DNA of 64,000 nt from Cryobacterium sp. PH31-O1 (lineage in GTDB: Bacteria > Actinomycetota > Actinomycetes > Actinomycetales > Microbacteriaceae), in NCBI RefSeq assembly GCF_030063455.1, contig NZ_JASITB010000002.1, positions 124,001 through 188,000 of the forward strand, read 5' to 3'. Below, piece by piece: positions 1 to 6,622 of the stretch (position 1 is the stretch's first letter; each line of letters begins with the position of its first letter). The position numbers were made by a program, and so were the translations under genes. The notes beneath the pieces were generated by a model that saw only the letters and a list, made by a program, of their open reading frames with translations, was not told where the DNA came from and did no database searches.

Positions 1-324
1 GTGCTCATTGAAATTCTGGTGAGCGTGGCGATCATTGCCTACTTCCGCCGCAATAAGGGTGCCGAGAACATCTTTCAAACCGTGATCGCTCCGGTGCTGG
101 CCACGATCGGCCTGCTGCTCGGCGAATACCTACTCATGAGCCACTTCGGGTTGCTGGCCGGCACCGTGGCCGACGGTGTCGACCCGACCACCACCTCGTG
201 GGGCCTCAGCACGATCGGCTGGGTGCTCGTGGCCCTGCCGTTCGTGCTGCTGATCGGCGGCTACGTCTGGTCCCGGCTGCAGAACCACGAGAACGAGAAC
301 CTCGTGCGGGACGTGCTGTCGTAG
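1..324 (+). CDS. APC-type amino acid permease, C-terminal end (truncated by window start)
   Basis: The frame is open from base 1 to a TAG at 322-324, so the GTG at base 1 is probably an internal Val codon and the gene begins before the window. The 107 visible residues hold hydrophobic stretches at about 1-14, 28-48 and 67-92, followed by a charged cytoplasmic tail rich in Asn and Glu. The segment around 'HFGLLAGT' and 'SWGLS' resembles the last two membrane helices and tail of actinobacterial APC-superfamily permeases. The substrate cannot be told from this end. A 9-bp hairpin follows the stop, and the next gene is convergent. Family assignment is by recall of similar tails, so it is moderate. 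Confidence 0.6.
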   Translation: MLIEILVSVAIIAYFRRNKGAENIFQTVIAPVLATIGLLLGEYLLMSHFGLLAGTVADGVDPTTTSWGLSTIGWVLVALPFVLLIGGYVWSRLQNHENENLVRDVLS

Positions 325-342
325 ATTTTCGAAGCCCAGCGG

Positions 343-372
343 GTGCGGCGCAGCCTTCGGGCCGCGCCGCAC
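343..372. terminator. Hairpin between convergent genes
   Basis: GTGCGGCGC at 343-351 pairs with GCGCCGCAC at 364-372, a perfect 9-bp stem with a 12-nt loop. It lies between the permease end and the convergent epimerase end. There is no T-run, so it may be a weak or bidirectional terminator. Confidence 0.45.
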
Positions 373-455
373 TGGTGTTGATTGACCGGTTGTCTGGCCG
401 TGCGCCGAGCGGTGAGTTTCATTCGAGCCGTGAGTTTCGCGCCGATTCGGACGAT

Positions 456-1409
456 TCAATGCCGTGAACGCCTGGATGAACGCGAGAAACCGGCGTGACG
501 GATGCCCCATCGCACCACCCACTGCTCCCCCGGTTGCGCCCAGTGCAGACCGGCGCCGGAGTTGAACGCGTTGGCGGGGGCCGTCATCGGCTCGATTGCG
601 ATGGCGAGGCCACGCACGGGCTCCGTTGCAGCCTGCGTGACGGGAAAGATGCGCGGAGTGAATACCTGCACGTAGCGCATGGTCTCGTCGCCCCAGAGCG
701 TGACGCTCCGGCCGTCCGAGGCGGTGAGGGTGTGCTCGCCGGCGACACCACCGAAGCCGTCATCGAGGTCGAGGTCACCGACTTTGACTCCCCCGCGCAG
801 ATCGAACCGGGTGCCGTCCACGGCGGTCTCGCCCGTCGGGTTGAGCCGCTCGTCGACCTCGATGTGGGTCGCGGCATTCACGCGCAGCACCAGGTCGCCG
901 GTGGGCACGTCCCCGATTTTCAGAAACGGATGCGCCCCCACCGCGACCGGCGCCGCCTCGCCTCCCACATTGCGTACCCGGTGTGTGACGTCGAGCCCCG
1001 TGGCCGTGAGGGCGTAGGTCACCTCGGTTTCGAGGTGAAAGGGATAGCCGGACTGCGGAAACACCGTCGCGCCGAGCGTCACCGTGTCGCTGGTTTGACC
1101 CACCGCCCGATAGGGCGCGAAGCGCAGAAGCCCGTGGCTGGCGTTGTGCTTGCCCGGCTCGGTCAGAGCAAGCTGACGGGTCACGCCGTTTTGGGTCCAC
1201 TGGCCGTCGCGAATGCGATTGGGCCAGGGCACGAGCACGATTCCTGCCGCCATCGGCGGTTGAACCAGTTCATCGAAGGTCTCCACCAGATCTATGCCAT
1301 TCAGGGAATATAACCGCAGGCCGGCCGCGACCTGGGTCACGACCACCCGGGCCAGGCCACTCGGCGTCGGGAGAGTCAGTTCGTGCTGGGTTCCGGTGGG
1401 TACGTGCAT
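456..1409 (-). CDS. Aldose 1-epimerase (mutarotase) family protein
   Basis: The product is about 317 residues with the galactose-mutarotase (beta-supersandwich) pattern: 'WPNRIRDGQW' near the N-terminus, 'HGLLRF' with the conserved His, 'GAHPFL' with a second conserved His and 'AIEPMTAPANAFN' with the catalytic-type Glu. The family interconverts alpha and beta anomers of aldohexoses in the cytoplasm; the exact sugar here is unknown. The open frame extends to 1484, but the extra 25 codons fall in a tandem repeat array, so I place the start at the ATG at 1409, before 'HVPTGTQ'. No clear Shine-Dalgarno sequence is visible. The C-terminal 15 residues are Ser/Arg-rich and unlikely to be part of the fold. 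It stands alone, convergent with the upstream permease. Confidence 0.85.
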   Translation of the reverse strand: MHVPTGTQHELTLPTPSGLARVVVTQVAAGLRLYSLNGIDLVETFDELVQPPMAAGIVLVPWPNRIRDGQWTQNGVTRQLALTEPGKHNASHGLLRFAPYRAVGQTSDTVTLGATVFPQSGYPFHLETEVTYALTATGLDVTHRVRNVGGEAAPVAVGAHPFLKIGDVPTGDLVLRVNAATHIEVDERLNPTGETAVDGTRFDLRGGVKVGDLDLDDGFGGVAGEHTLTASDGRSVTLWGDETMRYVQVFTPRIFPVTQAATEPVRGLAIAIEPMTAPANAFNSGAGLHWAQPGEQWVVRWGIRHAGFSRSSRRSRH

Positions 1410-1429
1410 CCGCCCAGTGTATGGCGGGA

Positions 1430-1704
1430 TCACCGTGTGGCCGGGTCGGGGATGCGCCAGACTCGCTGAAGCCGGGCCGGTCACCGTGTGGCCGGGTCGG
1501 GGATGCGCCGGTCACCGTTTAGTCGGGGCGGTCAGCGTTTAGCCGTGGCCGGTCACCGTCTAGTCGGGGCCGGTCACCGCGTAGCCGGGTCGGGGGTTGC
1601 GCCGGTCACCAATTAGTCGGGGCGGTCAGCCTTTAGCCGTGGCCGGTCACCGTCTAGCCAGATCGGGCCAGCGCCGGCTCAGCTCACCGTGTGACCACGG
1701 CGGG
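1430..1704. repeat. Imperfect tandem array, about 21-bp unit with 93-bp higher-order period
   Basis: At least ten units begin with TCACCG, TCAGCG or a close variant, at 1430, 1481, 1512, 1532, 1553, 1574, 1606, 1626, 1647 and 1684. The core unit is about TCACCGTNTAGCCGGGGCCGG in spirit, 20-21 bp, with some units lengthened to about 31 bp by GGGGATGCGCC. Units 2-5 (1481-1573) and units 6-9 (from 1574) repeat the same order of variants, giving a 93-bp higher-order repeat. The array lies between the divergent epimerase and carbonic anhydrase genes. Most units carry a TAG, which makes coding unlikely. Confidence 0.85.
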
Positions 1705-1815
1705 CAGCGCGCGCCGTGCAAACTCGGGCTCGAGGCTCGAGGCTCGGGCACTGCTGGGCGCGGCCCTGCGAAACCGTGCGGGCGTCTGGAGCCGAGCGGC
1801 AGCATCCGTCGGCAG

Positions 1816-1821
1816 TAGGCT
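1816..1821 (+). promoter_or_regulatory. Putative -10 box for a leaderless gamma-CA transcript
   Basis: TAGGCT ends seven bases before the ATG at 1829. No Shine-Dalgarno sequence is present, which fits a leaderless mRNA. Confidence 0.5.
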
Positions 1822-1828
1822 GACGCGT

Positions 1829-2365
1829 ATGACTGCTGACAGCGCCGCCCGAATCATCGTCCTGCCGAACACGCCGGCTCCGAGCATTGCCGAGAGCGCG
1901 TTCGTCGCTCCCGGCGCGGTGATCGTGGGCAACGTCACCCTCGCCGACCAGGCCAGCGTTTGGTACAACAGCGTGCTGCGCGCCGAACTCGAGCCGATCA
2001 TCATTGGCGCTGGCTCAAACCTGCAGGACAACGTCTCCTGCCACGTTGACACCGACTTTCCGCTCACCCTCGGCACCGGGGTCTCGGTTGGGCACGGTGC
2101 GGTGCTGCACGGCTGCACGATCGAGGACAACGTGCTCGTCGGCATGGCCGCGACCATTCTGAACGGTGCCGTCATCGGCACCGGATCACTCGTGGCTGCC
2201 GGAGCCGTCGTGCTCGGCGGAACGGTCGTGCCGCCGGGCTCGCTCGTGGCCGGTGTTCCCGCCAAGGTTCGCCGCCCGCTCACCGACGACGAGATAGCCA
2301 GCATCCGGCACAACGCCGAGAACTACCTCGAGCACACCGAGCTGCACCGCGCCGCCCTCGCCTAG
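1829..2365 (+). CDS. Gamma-class carbonic anhydrase-like hexapeptide-repeat protein
   Basis: This 178-residue protein is a left-handed beta-helix built from hexapeptide repeats ('IVGNVT', 'VLVGMAATILNGAVIG', 'VVLGGTVVPPGSLVAGVPAKV'). Three His residues sit where gamma-carbonic anhydrases bind metal: one in 'NVSCHVD' and two in 'GHGAVLHGC'. The family forms trimers with zinc or iron at subunit interfaces and hydrates CO2, although many members of the YrdA/PaaY branch have unproven activity. The length is normal for that branch. A longer frame opens at 1691, but it runs into the repeat array; the ATG at 1829 has a TAGGCT box seven bases before it, as in several other genes here. An octanucleotide array starts at the stop codon. 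Confidence 0.87.
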   Translation: MTADSAARIIVLPNTPAPSIAESAFVAPGAVIVGNVTLADQASVWYNSVLRAELEPIIIGAGSNLQDNVSCHVDTDFPLTLGTGVSVGHGAVLHGCTIEDNVLVGMAATILNGAVIGTGSLVAAGAVVLGGTVVPPGSLVAGVPAKVRRPLTDDEIASIRHNAENYLEHTELHRAALA

Positions 2366-2420
2366 CTGCCTGGCTGCCTGGCTGCTTGGCTGCTTGGCTG
2401 CTTGGCTGCTTGGCTGCTTG
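2365..2420. repeat. Octanucleotide tandem repeat, seven units
   Basis: Two GCTGCCTG units (2365-2380) are followed by five GCTGCTTG units (2381-2420) with no interruption. The array starts at the last base of the carbonic anhydrase stop codon. Its 8-bp unit makes it prone to slippage, but it lies outside the coding frame. Confidence 0.95.
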
Positions 2421-2622
2421 GCGAGCAGGTGCCGCGCCGGCCGGAACCCCGCCGTGTGGTCGTTCTGGTGCCCAATTCCGGAGTTTGATCGCGCGATTGC
2501 TTCCGGCACCCGAATTGGTGCAGGCAGACTCGCGCCCGCAGGGTCGATTCCCTGAATAAGGAACAGAAACCGCGTCTGTTGTGCCGATTCCGGGCTGAAA
2601 GTCACCCCGGTACCGGTGGTGT

Positions 2623-2703
2623 CGTTCACAACTGCGGAGATTTCCGATTCGAGCGGGCGAAACGCCTGCATTCACACGATTATTTGTGCAATCTCCGCAG
2701 TTG
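2623..2703. repeat. MITE-like element with terminal inverted repeats, copy 1
   Basis: CAACTGCGGAGATT at 2629-2642 is repeated as a perfect inverted copy at 2690-2703. The left end, extended from 2623 (CGTTCACAACTGCGGAGAT), matches the left end of a second element at 39307 in 18 of 19 bases, while the interiors differ. The rest of the gap 2421-2734 shows no gene. Confidence 0.75.
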
Positions 2704-2734
2704 CGGCCACCCACTCAGGTAGCACCCCCGGCTG

Positions 2735-3619
2735 TCAGCCCAGCAGGGTCTGCTCAGCGGCCTTGACCACGTTTGAGAGCAGCATGGCTCGGGTCATCGG
2801 GCCGACGCCGCGGGGGTTCGGCGAGAGGTGACCGGCGACCGTTGCGACGTCGGGGTGCACGTCGCCGATCAGACGGCCCTTCCCGGTCTCCTCATTGTGC
2901 ACGCGGGTGATTCCCACGTCGAGCACGGCGGCGCCCGGCTTGATCCAGTCGGCCTGGATCAGGTGCGGCACCCCGACGGCGGCCACGACGATGTCGGCTC
3001 GGCGCACCTCACCGGCCAGGTCGACCGTGCGCGAGTGGGTCAGGGTGACCGTCGCGTCGAGGCCTTTGCGGGTGAACAGCAGCCCGAGCGGGCGCCCGAC
3101 AGTGAGGCCACGGCCGACGACGACGACGTTCCTACCGACGATCGGCACATCGTAGCGGCGCAACAGCTCGACGATTCCGGCCGGGGTGCACGGCAGCGGT
3201 GAGCGCAGCTCGCCCTCGATGCCGAGTACCAAACGCCCAAGGTTGGTCGGGTGCAGCCCGTCGGCGTCCTTCGATGGGTCGATCAGCTCGAGCATGGCGT
3301 TCTCGTTGTGGCCGACCGGCAGCGGCAGCTGGATGATGTAGCCGGTCACCTCACGGCTGTTGTTGAGGTCGTTGATGGCGGCGCGCACGTCGGCGCTGGT
3401 CGCCGAGCCGGGCAGGTCGATCCGCAGCGACTCGATGCCGACCTCGGCACAGTCGCGGTGCTTTCCCGCGACGTAGAGCTCAGATCCCGGGTCGTTCCCG
3501 ACGAGCAGCGTGGCCAAGCCGGGAACGACACCGTGCGAACGCAGAGCGGCGATACGGTCGCGCAGCTCGGCCTTGATGTCGGACGCGGTCTTGACCCCGT
3601 CGAGTGTGATTGCCGTCAT
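2735..3619 (-). CDS. folD: Bifunctional methylene-THF dehydrogenase / methenyl-THF cyclohydrolase
   Basis: FolD interconverts 5,10-methylene-THF and 10-formyl-THF through methenyl-THF, using NADP+, and supplies formyl groups for purine synthesis. The 294-residue product has full family length. Visible signatures include '[14 protein letters not shown]' with the catalytic Tyr-x3-Lys, '[13 protein letters not shown]', '[11 protein letters not shown]' and the Rossmann segment '[14 protein letters not shown]'. The start is the ATG at 3619; only a weak purine stretch precedes it. It lies 197 bp downstream of glyA on the same strand, with a palindromic repeat between them, so cotranscription from the glyA riboswitch promoter is possible but not certain. 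Function is clear from sequence. Confidence 0.97.
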   Translation of the reverse strand: MTAITLDGVKTASDIKAELRDRIAALRSHGVVPGLATLLVGNDPGSELYVAGKHRDCAEVGIESLRIDLPGSATSADVRAAINDLNNSREVTGYIIQLPLPVGHNENAMLELIDPSKDADGLHPTNLGRLVLGIEGELRSPLPCTPAGIVELLRRYDVPIVGRNVVVVGRGLTVGRPLGLLFTRKGLDATVTLTHSRTVDLAGEVRRADIVVAAVGVPHLIQADWIKPGAAVLDVGITRVHNEETGKGRLIGDVHPDVATVAGHLSPNPRGVGPMTRAMLLSNVVKAAEQTLLG

Positions 3620-3657
3620 CCTGGATCCCTACTGTTGTCGTGCGGTTCAGTTCACTC

Positions 3658-3729
3658 GGACGGGGCCCGGGCCCGGAACGCGGGCCCAGGTTATAACCTG
3701 GGCCCAGGGACGGGGCCCGGGCCCCGTCC
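3658..3729. repeat. GGGCCC-type double palindrome, copy 1
   Basis: Two perfect palindromes sit side by side. One spans 3682-3705 (GGGCCCAGGTTA and its inverse). The other spans 3708-3729 (GGACGGGGCCC and its inverse). A partial third arm lies at 3658-3675. The element falls between glyA and folD, 88 bp after the glyA stop. The same consensus recurs at about 5.3, 16.0 and 19.1 kb. Confidence 0.9.
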
Positions 3730-3816
3730 AAGGTTGCGGCTGGAATGCAGCGCGCGGGCCACGATCGAGCGGATGCCGCTGGCCGAGCCGGCCAGCGGCA
3801 TCCGCCGGCTAAAGGG

Positions 3817-5109
3817 TTACTGCTGCAGGCCGTCGTACAGCGGGAAAGCCTGCGTTAGCACGCCAACGCGGGCGCGGAGCGCGGCACGGTCGGCACCGGG
3901 CTTGAGGGCCTCGGCGATGACGTCGGCGACCTCGGTGAACTCGGCGTCGCCGAATCCGCGGGTGGCCAGGGCCGGCGTACCGATGCGCAGGCCGGAGGTC
4001 ACCATCGGCGGGCGCGGGTCGAACGGTACCGAGTTGCGGTTCACGGTGATGCCCACTTCGTGCAGGGCGTCTTCGGCCTCTTGGCCGTTGATCTCGGAGT
4101 GACGCAGGTCGGCGAGCACGAGGTGCACGTCGGTGCCGCCGGTGAGCACGTCGATGCCGTGGGCACGTGAGTCGTCGGCGGTGAGACGGTGGGCGAGGAT
4201 GCTCGCACCACGCAGGGTACGCTCCTGACGTTCCTTGAACTCAGGCTCGGCTGCGAGCTTGAACGCGGTGGCCTTGGCGGCGATCACATGCATGAGCGGC
4301 CCGCCCTGCTGGCCGGGGAACACATTGCTGTTGAGCTTCTTGGCCAGGGCCATGTCGCGCGAGAGAATGAAGCCCGAGCGCGGCCCGGCGAGGGTCTTGT
4401 GCACCGTGCTCGACACGACATCGGCGTAGGGCACGGGCGAGGGGTGCAGGCCCGCGGCGACGAGTCCAGCGAAGTGGGCCATATCAACCCAGAGCAGTGC
4501 GCCGACCTCGTCGGCGATGGCGCGGAAAGCCTCGAAGTCGAGGTGGCGAGGGTAAGCCGACCAGCCGGCGATGATGACCTTCGGCTTGCTCTCGATGGCC
4601 TTGTCGCGCACGACATCCATGTCGACGCGGAAGGTCTCCGGGTCGACGCCGTAGGCGACCGGGTTGTACAGCTTGCCCGAGAAATTGAGTTTCATGCCGT
4701 GGGTGAGGTGGCCGCCGTGGGCCAGCTCGAGGCCGAGGATGGTGTCGCCGGGCGTGGCAATGGCAGAGAGCACCGCAGCGTTGGCGGTGGCACCGGAATG
4801 CGGCTGCACGTTCGCGTAGGCGGCGCCGAACAGAGATTTGGCGCGGTCGATGGCGAGCTGCTCGGCTACGTCGACATACTCGCAGCCGCCGTAGTAGCGG
4901 CGTCCAGGGTAGCCCTCGGCGTACTTGTTGGTGAGCACGGAGCCCTGCGACTGCAGTACGGCGCGCGGAACGAAGTTCTCGCTGGCGATCATTTCGAGGT
5001 AGTCGCGCTGGCGGCCGAGCTCCTGCTCGAGCACGGCGGCGATCTCGGGGTCAACGACCGAGAGCGGTTCGTTGAAGGTCGACTTGAGGACGGTGGCGGA
5101 ATCAGGCAC
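3817..5109 (-). CDS. glyA: Serine hydroxymethyltransferase
   Basis: GlyA converts serine and THF to glycine and 5,10-methylene-THF with PLP, the main source of one-carbon units. The 430-residue product is of normal length. Signatures include '[18 protein letters not shown]', '[14 protein letters not shown]' and the PLP-lysine site '[14 protein letters not shown]'. The start is a GTG at 5109 preceded by AAGGAG seven bases upstream. A ZTP riboswitch lies just before this ribosome-binding site, so expression should rise when ZTP accumulates, that is, when 10-formyl-THF is short. folD follows on the same strand. Function is clear. Confidence 0.98.
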   Translation of the reverse strand: MPDSATVLKSTFNEPLSVVDPEIAAVLEQELGRQRDYLEMIASENFVPRAVLQSQGSVLTNKYAEGYPGRRYYGGCEYVDVAEQLAIDRAKSLFGAAYANVQPHSGATANAAVLSAIATPGDTILGLELAHGGHLTHGMKLNFSGKLYNPVAYGVDPETFRVDMDVVRDKAIESKPKVIIAGWSAYPRHLDFEAFRAIADEVGALLWVDMAHFAGLVAAGLHPSPVPYADVVSSTVHKTLAGPRSGFILSRDMALAKKLNSNVFPGQQGGPLMHVIAAKATAFKLAAEPEFKERQERTLRGASILAHRLTADDSRAHGIDVLTGGTDVHLVLADLRHSEINGQEAEDALHEVGITVNRNSVPFDPRPPMVTSGLRIGTPALATRGFGDAEFTEVADVIAEALKPGADRAALRARVGVLTQAFPLYDGLQQ

Positions 5110-5130
5110 GGAGTTCTCCTTATATATGGA

Positions 5131-5218
5131 TGTTGCGGCCCAGGCGTGCGGCCACTAACCGTGTCAGTCGCTCCCCGATGGTGACCCATCTTCGTGCTAC
5201 GCCAGTTGCGACTCGATT
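5131..5218 (-). promoter_or_regulatory. ZTP (pfl-type) riboswitch upstream of glyA
   Basis: Read on the minus strand, the leader contains the conserved blocks of the pfl motif in order: ACTGGCG in the first stem-loop, a small hairpin GATGGGTCACCATC, then GGGGAGCG, a variable linker and finally GCCGCACGCCTGGGC, the pseudoknot-forming 3' block. The AAGGAG ribosome-binding site and GTG start of glyA follow within about 25 bases. The class binds ZTP/ZMP and turns on one-carbon and purine genes, which matches glyA. No T-run terminator is visible, so control may be translational. The call is by motif recognition; covariance scoring was not possible. Confidence 0.87.
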
Positions 5219-5278
5219 ATCATATCAGTCGATACCGCCTCACACCGGCGCTGCCGGCCCCGCAGCCAACGGATGCCC

Positions 5279-5345
5279 AGGGCCCACCATATGCATACGG
5301 GCCCAGTTTGTATCATGGGCCCGCGTTCCGGGCCCGGGCCCCGTG
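5279..5345. repeat. GGGCCC-type palindrome, copy 2 (inverted relative to copy 1)
   Basis: An imperfect palindrome spans 5299-5322, between a GGGCCCAG arm and a TGGGCCC arm. It is followed by GCGTTCCGGGCCCGGGCCCC, which is the reverse complement of the outer arm of copy 1. A further GGGCCCACC precedes it at 5280, as in copy 4. It starts 18 bp after the mnhG stop codon. Confidence 0.85.
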
Positions 5346-5362
5346 CTGCGCGGTGGGTCGGG

Positions 5363-5707
5363 TCAGCGGGCGGCGCGACGGTCTTTCAGCTCGTCGACGA
5401 TGAGCAGGTCGGGCCGCAGGTGCTCTGTCGCATACGCGGCACGGCCCACGAGGTGCGCCGCCATGGGCGCGGTCAGTGCCTGAAAGACGACGATGGCGAT
5501 CGACAGGGTGACGGTACCGACAGAGAAATTGTTGATGGCGACATCCGCTGTCACCGCCATCAGTCCCAAGATCTGCGGTTTGGTCGCGGCATGCAGGCGT
5601 GAGAGAACATCGGGAAAGCGATTGAGCCCGATTCCGGCAGCGAGACACATGGTGGCACCGGCGAGCACGAGGATCGCCGTGAGCACGTCGATAAGAACGG
5701 CGCTCAT
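5363..5707 (-). CDS. mnhG: Mrp-type Na+(K+)/H+ antiporter subunit G
   Basis: This is the last gene of a six-gene Mrp antiporter operon. The 114-residue protein matches MnhG/PhaG: an N-terminal membrane helix, then 'LNRFPDVLSRLHAATKPQILGL', the family hallmark (shown here in part as 'RFPDVLSRLHAATK'), and two more helices. MrpG is a small membrane subunit needed for assembly and transport by the whole complex. The gap to mnhF is 37 bp and contains a duplicated CGGCGCTCATGCG (5698-5710 and 5740-5752), so the start region of mnhG and the end of mnhF share sequence. A palindromic repeat follows the stop. Confidence 0.93.
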   Translation of the reverse strand: MSAVLIDVLTAILVLAGATMCLAAGIGLNRFPDVLSRLHAATKPQILGLMAVTADVAINNFSVGTVTLSIAIVVFQALTAPMAAHLVGRAAYATEHLRPDLLIVDELKDRRAAR

Positions 5708-5744
5708 GCGGTCACTGCCAAGCGGGACCCCAGCAGAGCGGCGC

Positions 5745-6011
5745 TCATGCGCTGTCCCGAGCGGGCAGAAAACGGGCGACGCTGAGCGATCCGAGCACCG
5801 CGAACAGTGCCAGCACGAGCAGCACGGGCAGGGTGTCCGTGTGCCGGTTCAGGGCCATCTCGGCGCCCAGGGCGCAGATGATGGTCGCAACGAGCACATC
5901 GGAGGCGATGACCCGGTCGAGCAGGCTCGGGCCCACCACGATGCGGTATACCGCGAGAAGCGCCCCGGCGGCGAACATGATCGACGCGACCACGGCCACA
6001 CTCTGCATCAT
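5745..6011 (-). CDS. mnhF: Mrp-type antiporter subunit F
   Basis: This 88-residue protein is predicted to be a three-helix membrane subunit. It carries 'YRIVVGPSLLDRVIASDVLV', which contains the MrpF-typical 'GPSLLDRV' followed by Asp in the second helix, and 'GAEMALNR' later. The start overlaps the mnhE stop codon, which suggests translational coupling. It is required with A-E and G for the antiporter complex. Length is typical for MrpF (about 85-95 residues). Confidence 0.93.
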   Translation of the reverse strand: MMQSVAVVASIMFAAGALLAVYRIVVGPSLLDRVIASDVLVATIICALGAEMALNRHTDTLPVLLVLALFAVLGSLSVARFLPARDSA

Positions 6012-6622
6012 TATGATTGTCCCTTTCCCGTTGTTCCTTCGGCGCGGCGGCGGCGCTCGGAGCGGCGGTTCTCCGGTCGCACGCCGCGCATCCGCTCGAC
6101 GTCTTCGCGCGAGCCGAATCCGCGCACGATGCGACGCTCGGTGTCGAGCACCCGGCGCCGAAAACGCTCGATCTCGCCCGCGCTGTTCATGTTGAGCACG
6201 TGAAGGTACAAAATAGACGATTCCCGGTCGATGTCAACCACGATCGAGCCGGGCACGATCGACGTGGCCACGCCGGTCCAGGTGAGAATGAGGTCACTGC
6301 GAGTGCGCAGACGAATCTCCAGAATCGCGTTCGAGGTGACCAGTCGGGGCTTCACCGCCAGCCACGACACGTCGATCGACGCCCGCACGATATCCACAAT
6401 CAACCGCACGAAGAACAGCACGGCGTGCAGCGGATGCACCCGCCCGCTCTGCTGCACCGGCACCAGATAGAACGCCACGGTCACCACAATGCCCACGCCG
6501 AGCCCGACGAGCAGGTTCAGCCAGGAGAATTTGCCCCAGAGCAACATCCAGAGCACGGTCAGGGCGATCAGCGGCGGAATCTGATTGCCGACGGCTTCGA
6601 GCCGTTCGCGGGGCGTGGTCAT
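6011..6622 (-). CDS. mnhE: Mrp-type antiporter subunit E
   Basis: This 203-residue protein is a MnhE/PhaE family subunit: two or three N-terminal hydrophobic helices ('LIALTVLWMLLWG', 'LLVGLGVGIVVTVAFYLV'), then a soluble region with 'SNAILEIRLRTRSDLILTW' (conserved part 'LRTRSDL') and 'SIVPGSIVVDID', both typical of MrpE. The C-terminus has an extra basic tail of about 40 residues rich in Arg ('RRSERRRRAEG'), longer than in many homologues. Its start overlaps the mnhD stop by four bases, and its stop overlaps mnhF. Confidence 0.93.
   Translation of the reverse strand: MTTPRERLEAVGNQIPPLIALTVLWMLLWGKFSWLNLLVGLGVGIVVTVAFYLVPVQQSGRVHPLHAVLFFVRLIVDIVRASIDVSWLAVKPRLVTSNAILEIRLRTRSDLILTWTGVATSIVPGSIVVDIDRESSILYLHVLNMNSAGEIERFRRRVLDTERRIVRGFGSREDVERMRGVRPENRRSERRRRAEGTTGKGQS

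Noticed and set aside
1430-1704. CRISPR-like array
   Set aside because: Units are contiguous and divergent, with no unique spacers and no cas genes.
2421-2620. Possible tRNA, suggested by a GGGTCGATTCCCTG segment near 2540
   Set aside because: No matching acceptor stem, anticodon arm or D-arm could be folded around it.
5131-5218. THF or glycine riboswitch before glyA
   Set aside because: The conserved blocks fit the ZTP/pfl motif; the tandem glycine aptamer pattern and the THF core are not seen.
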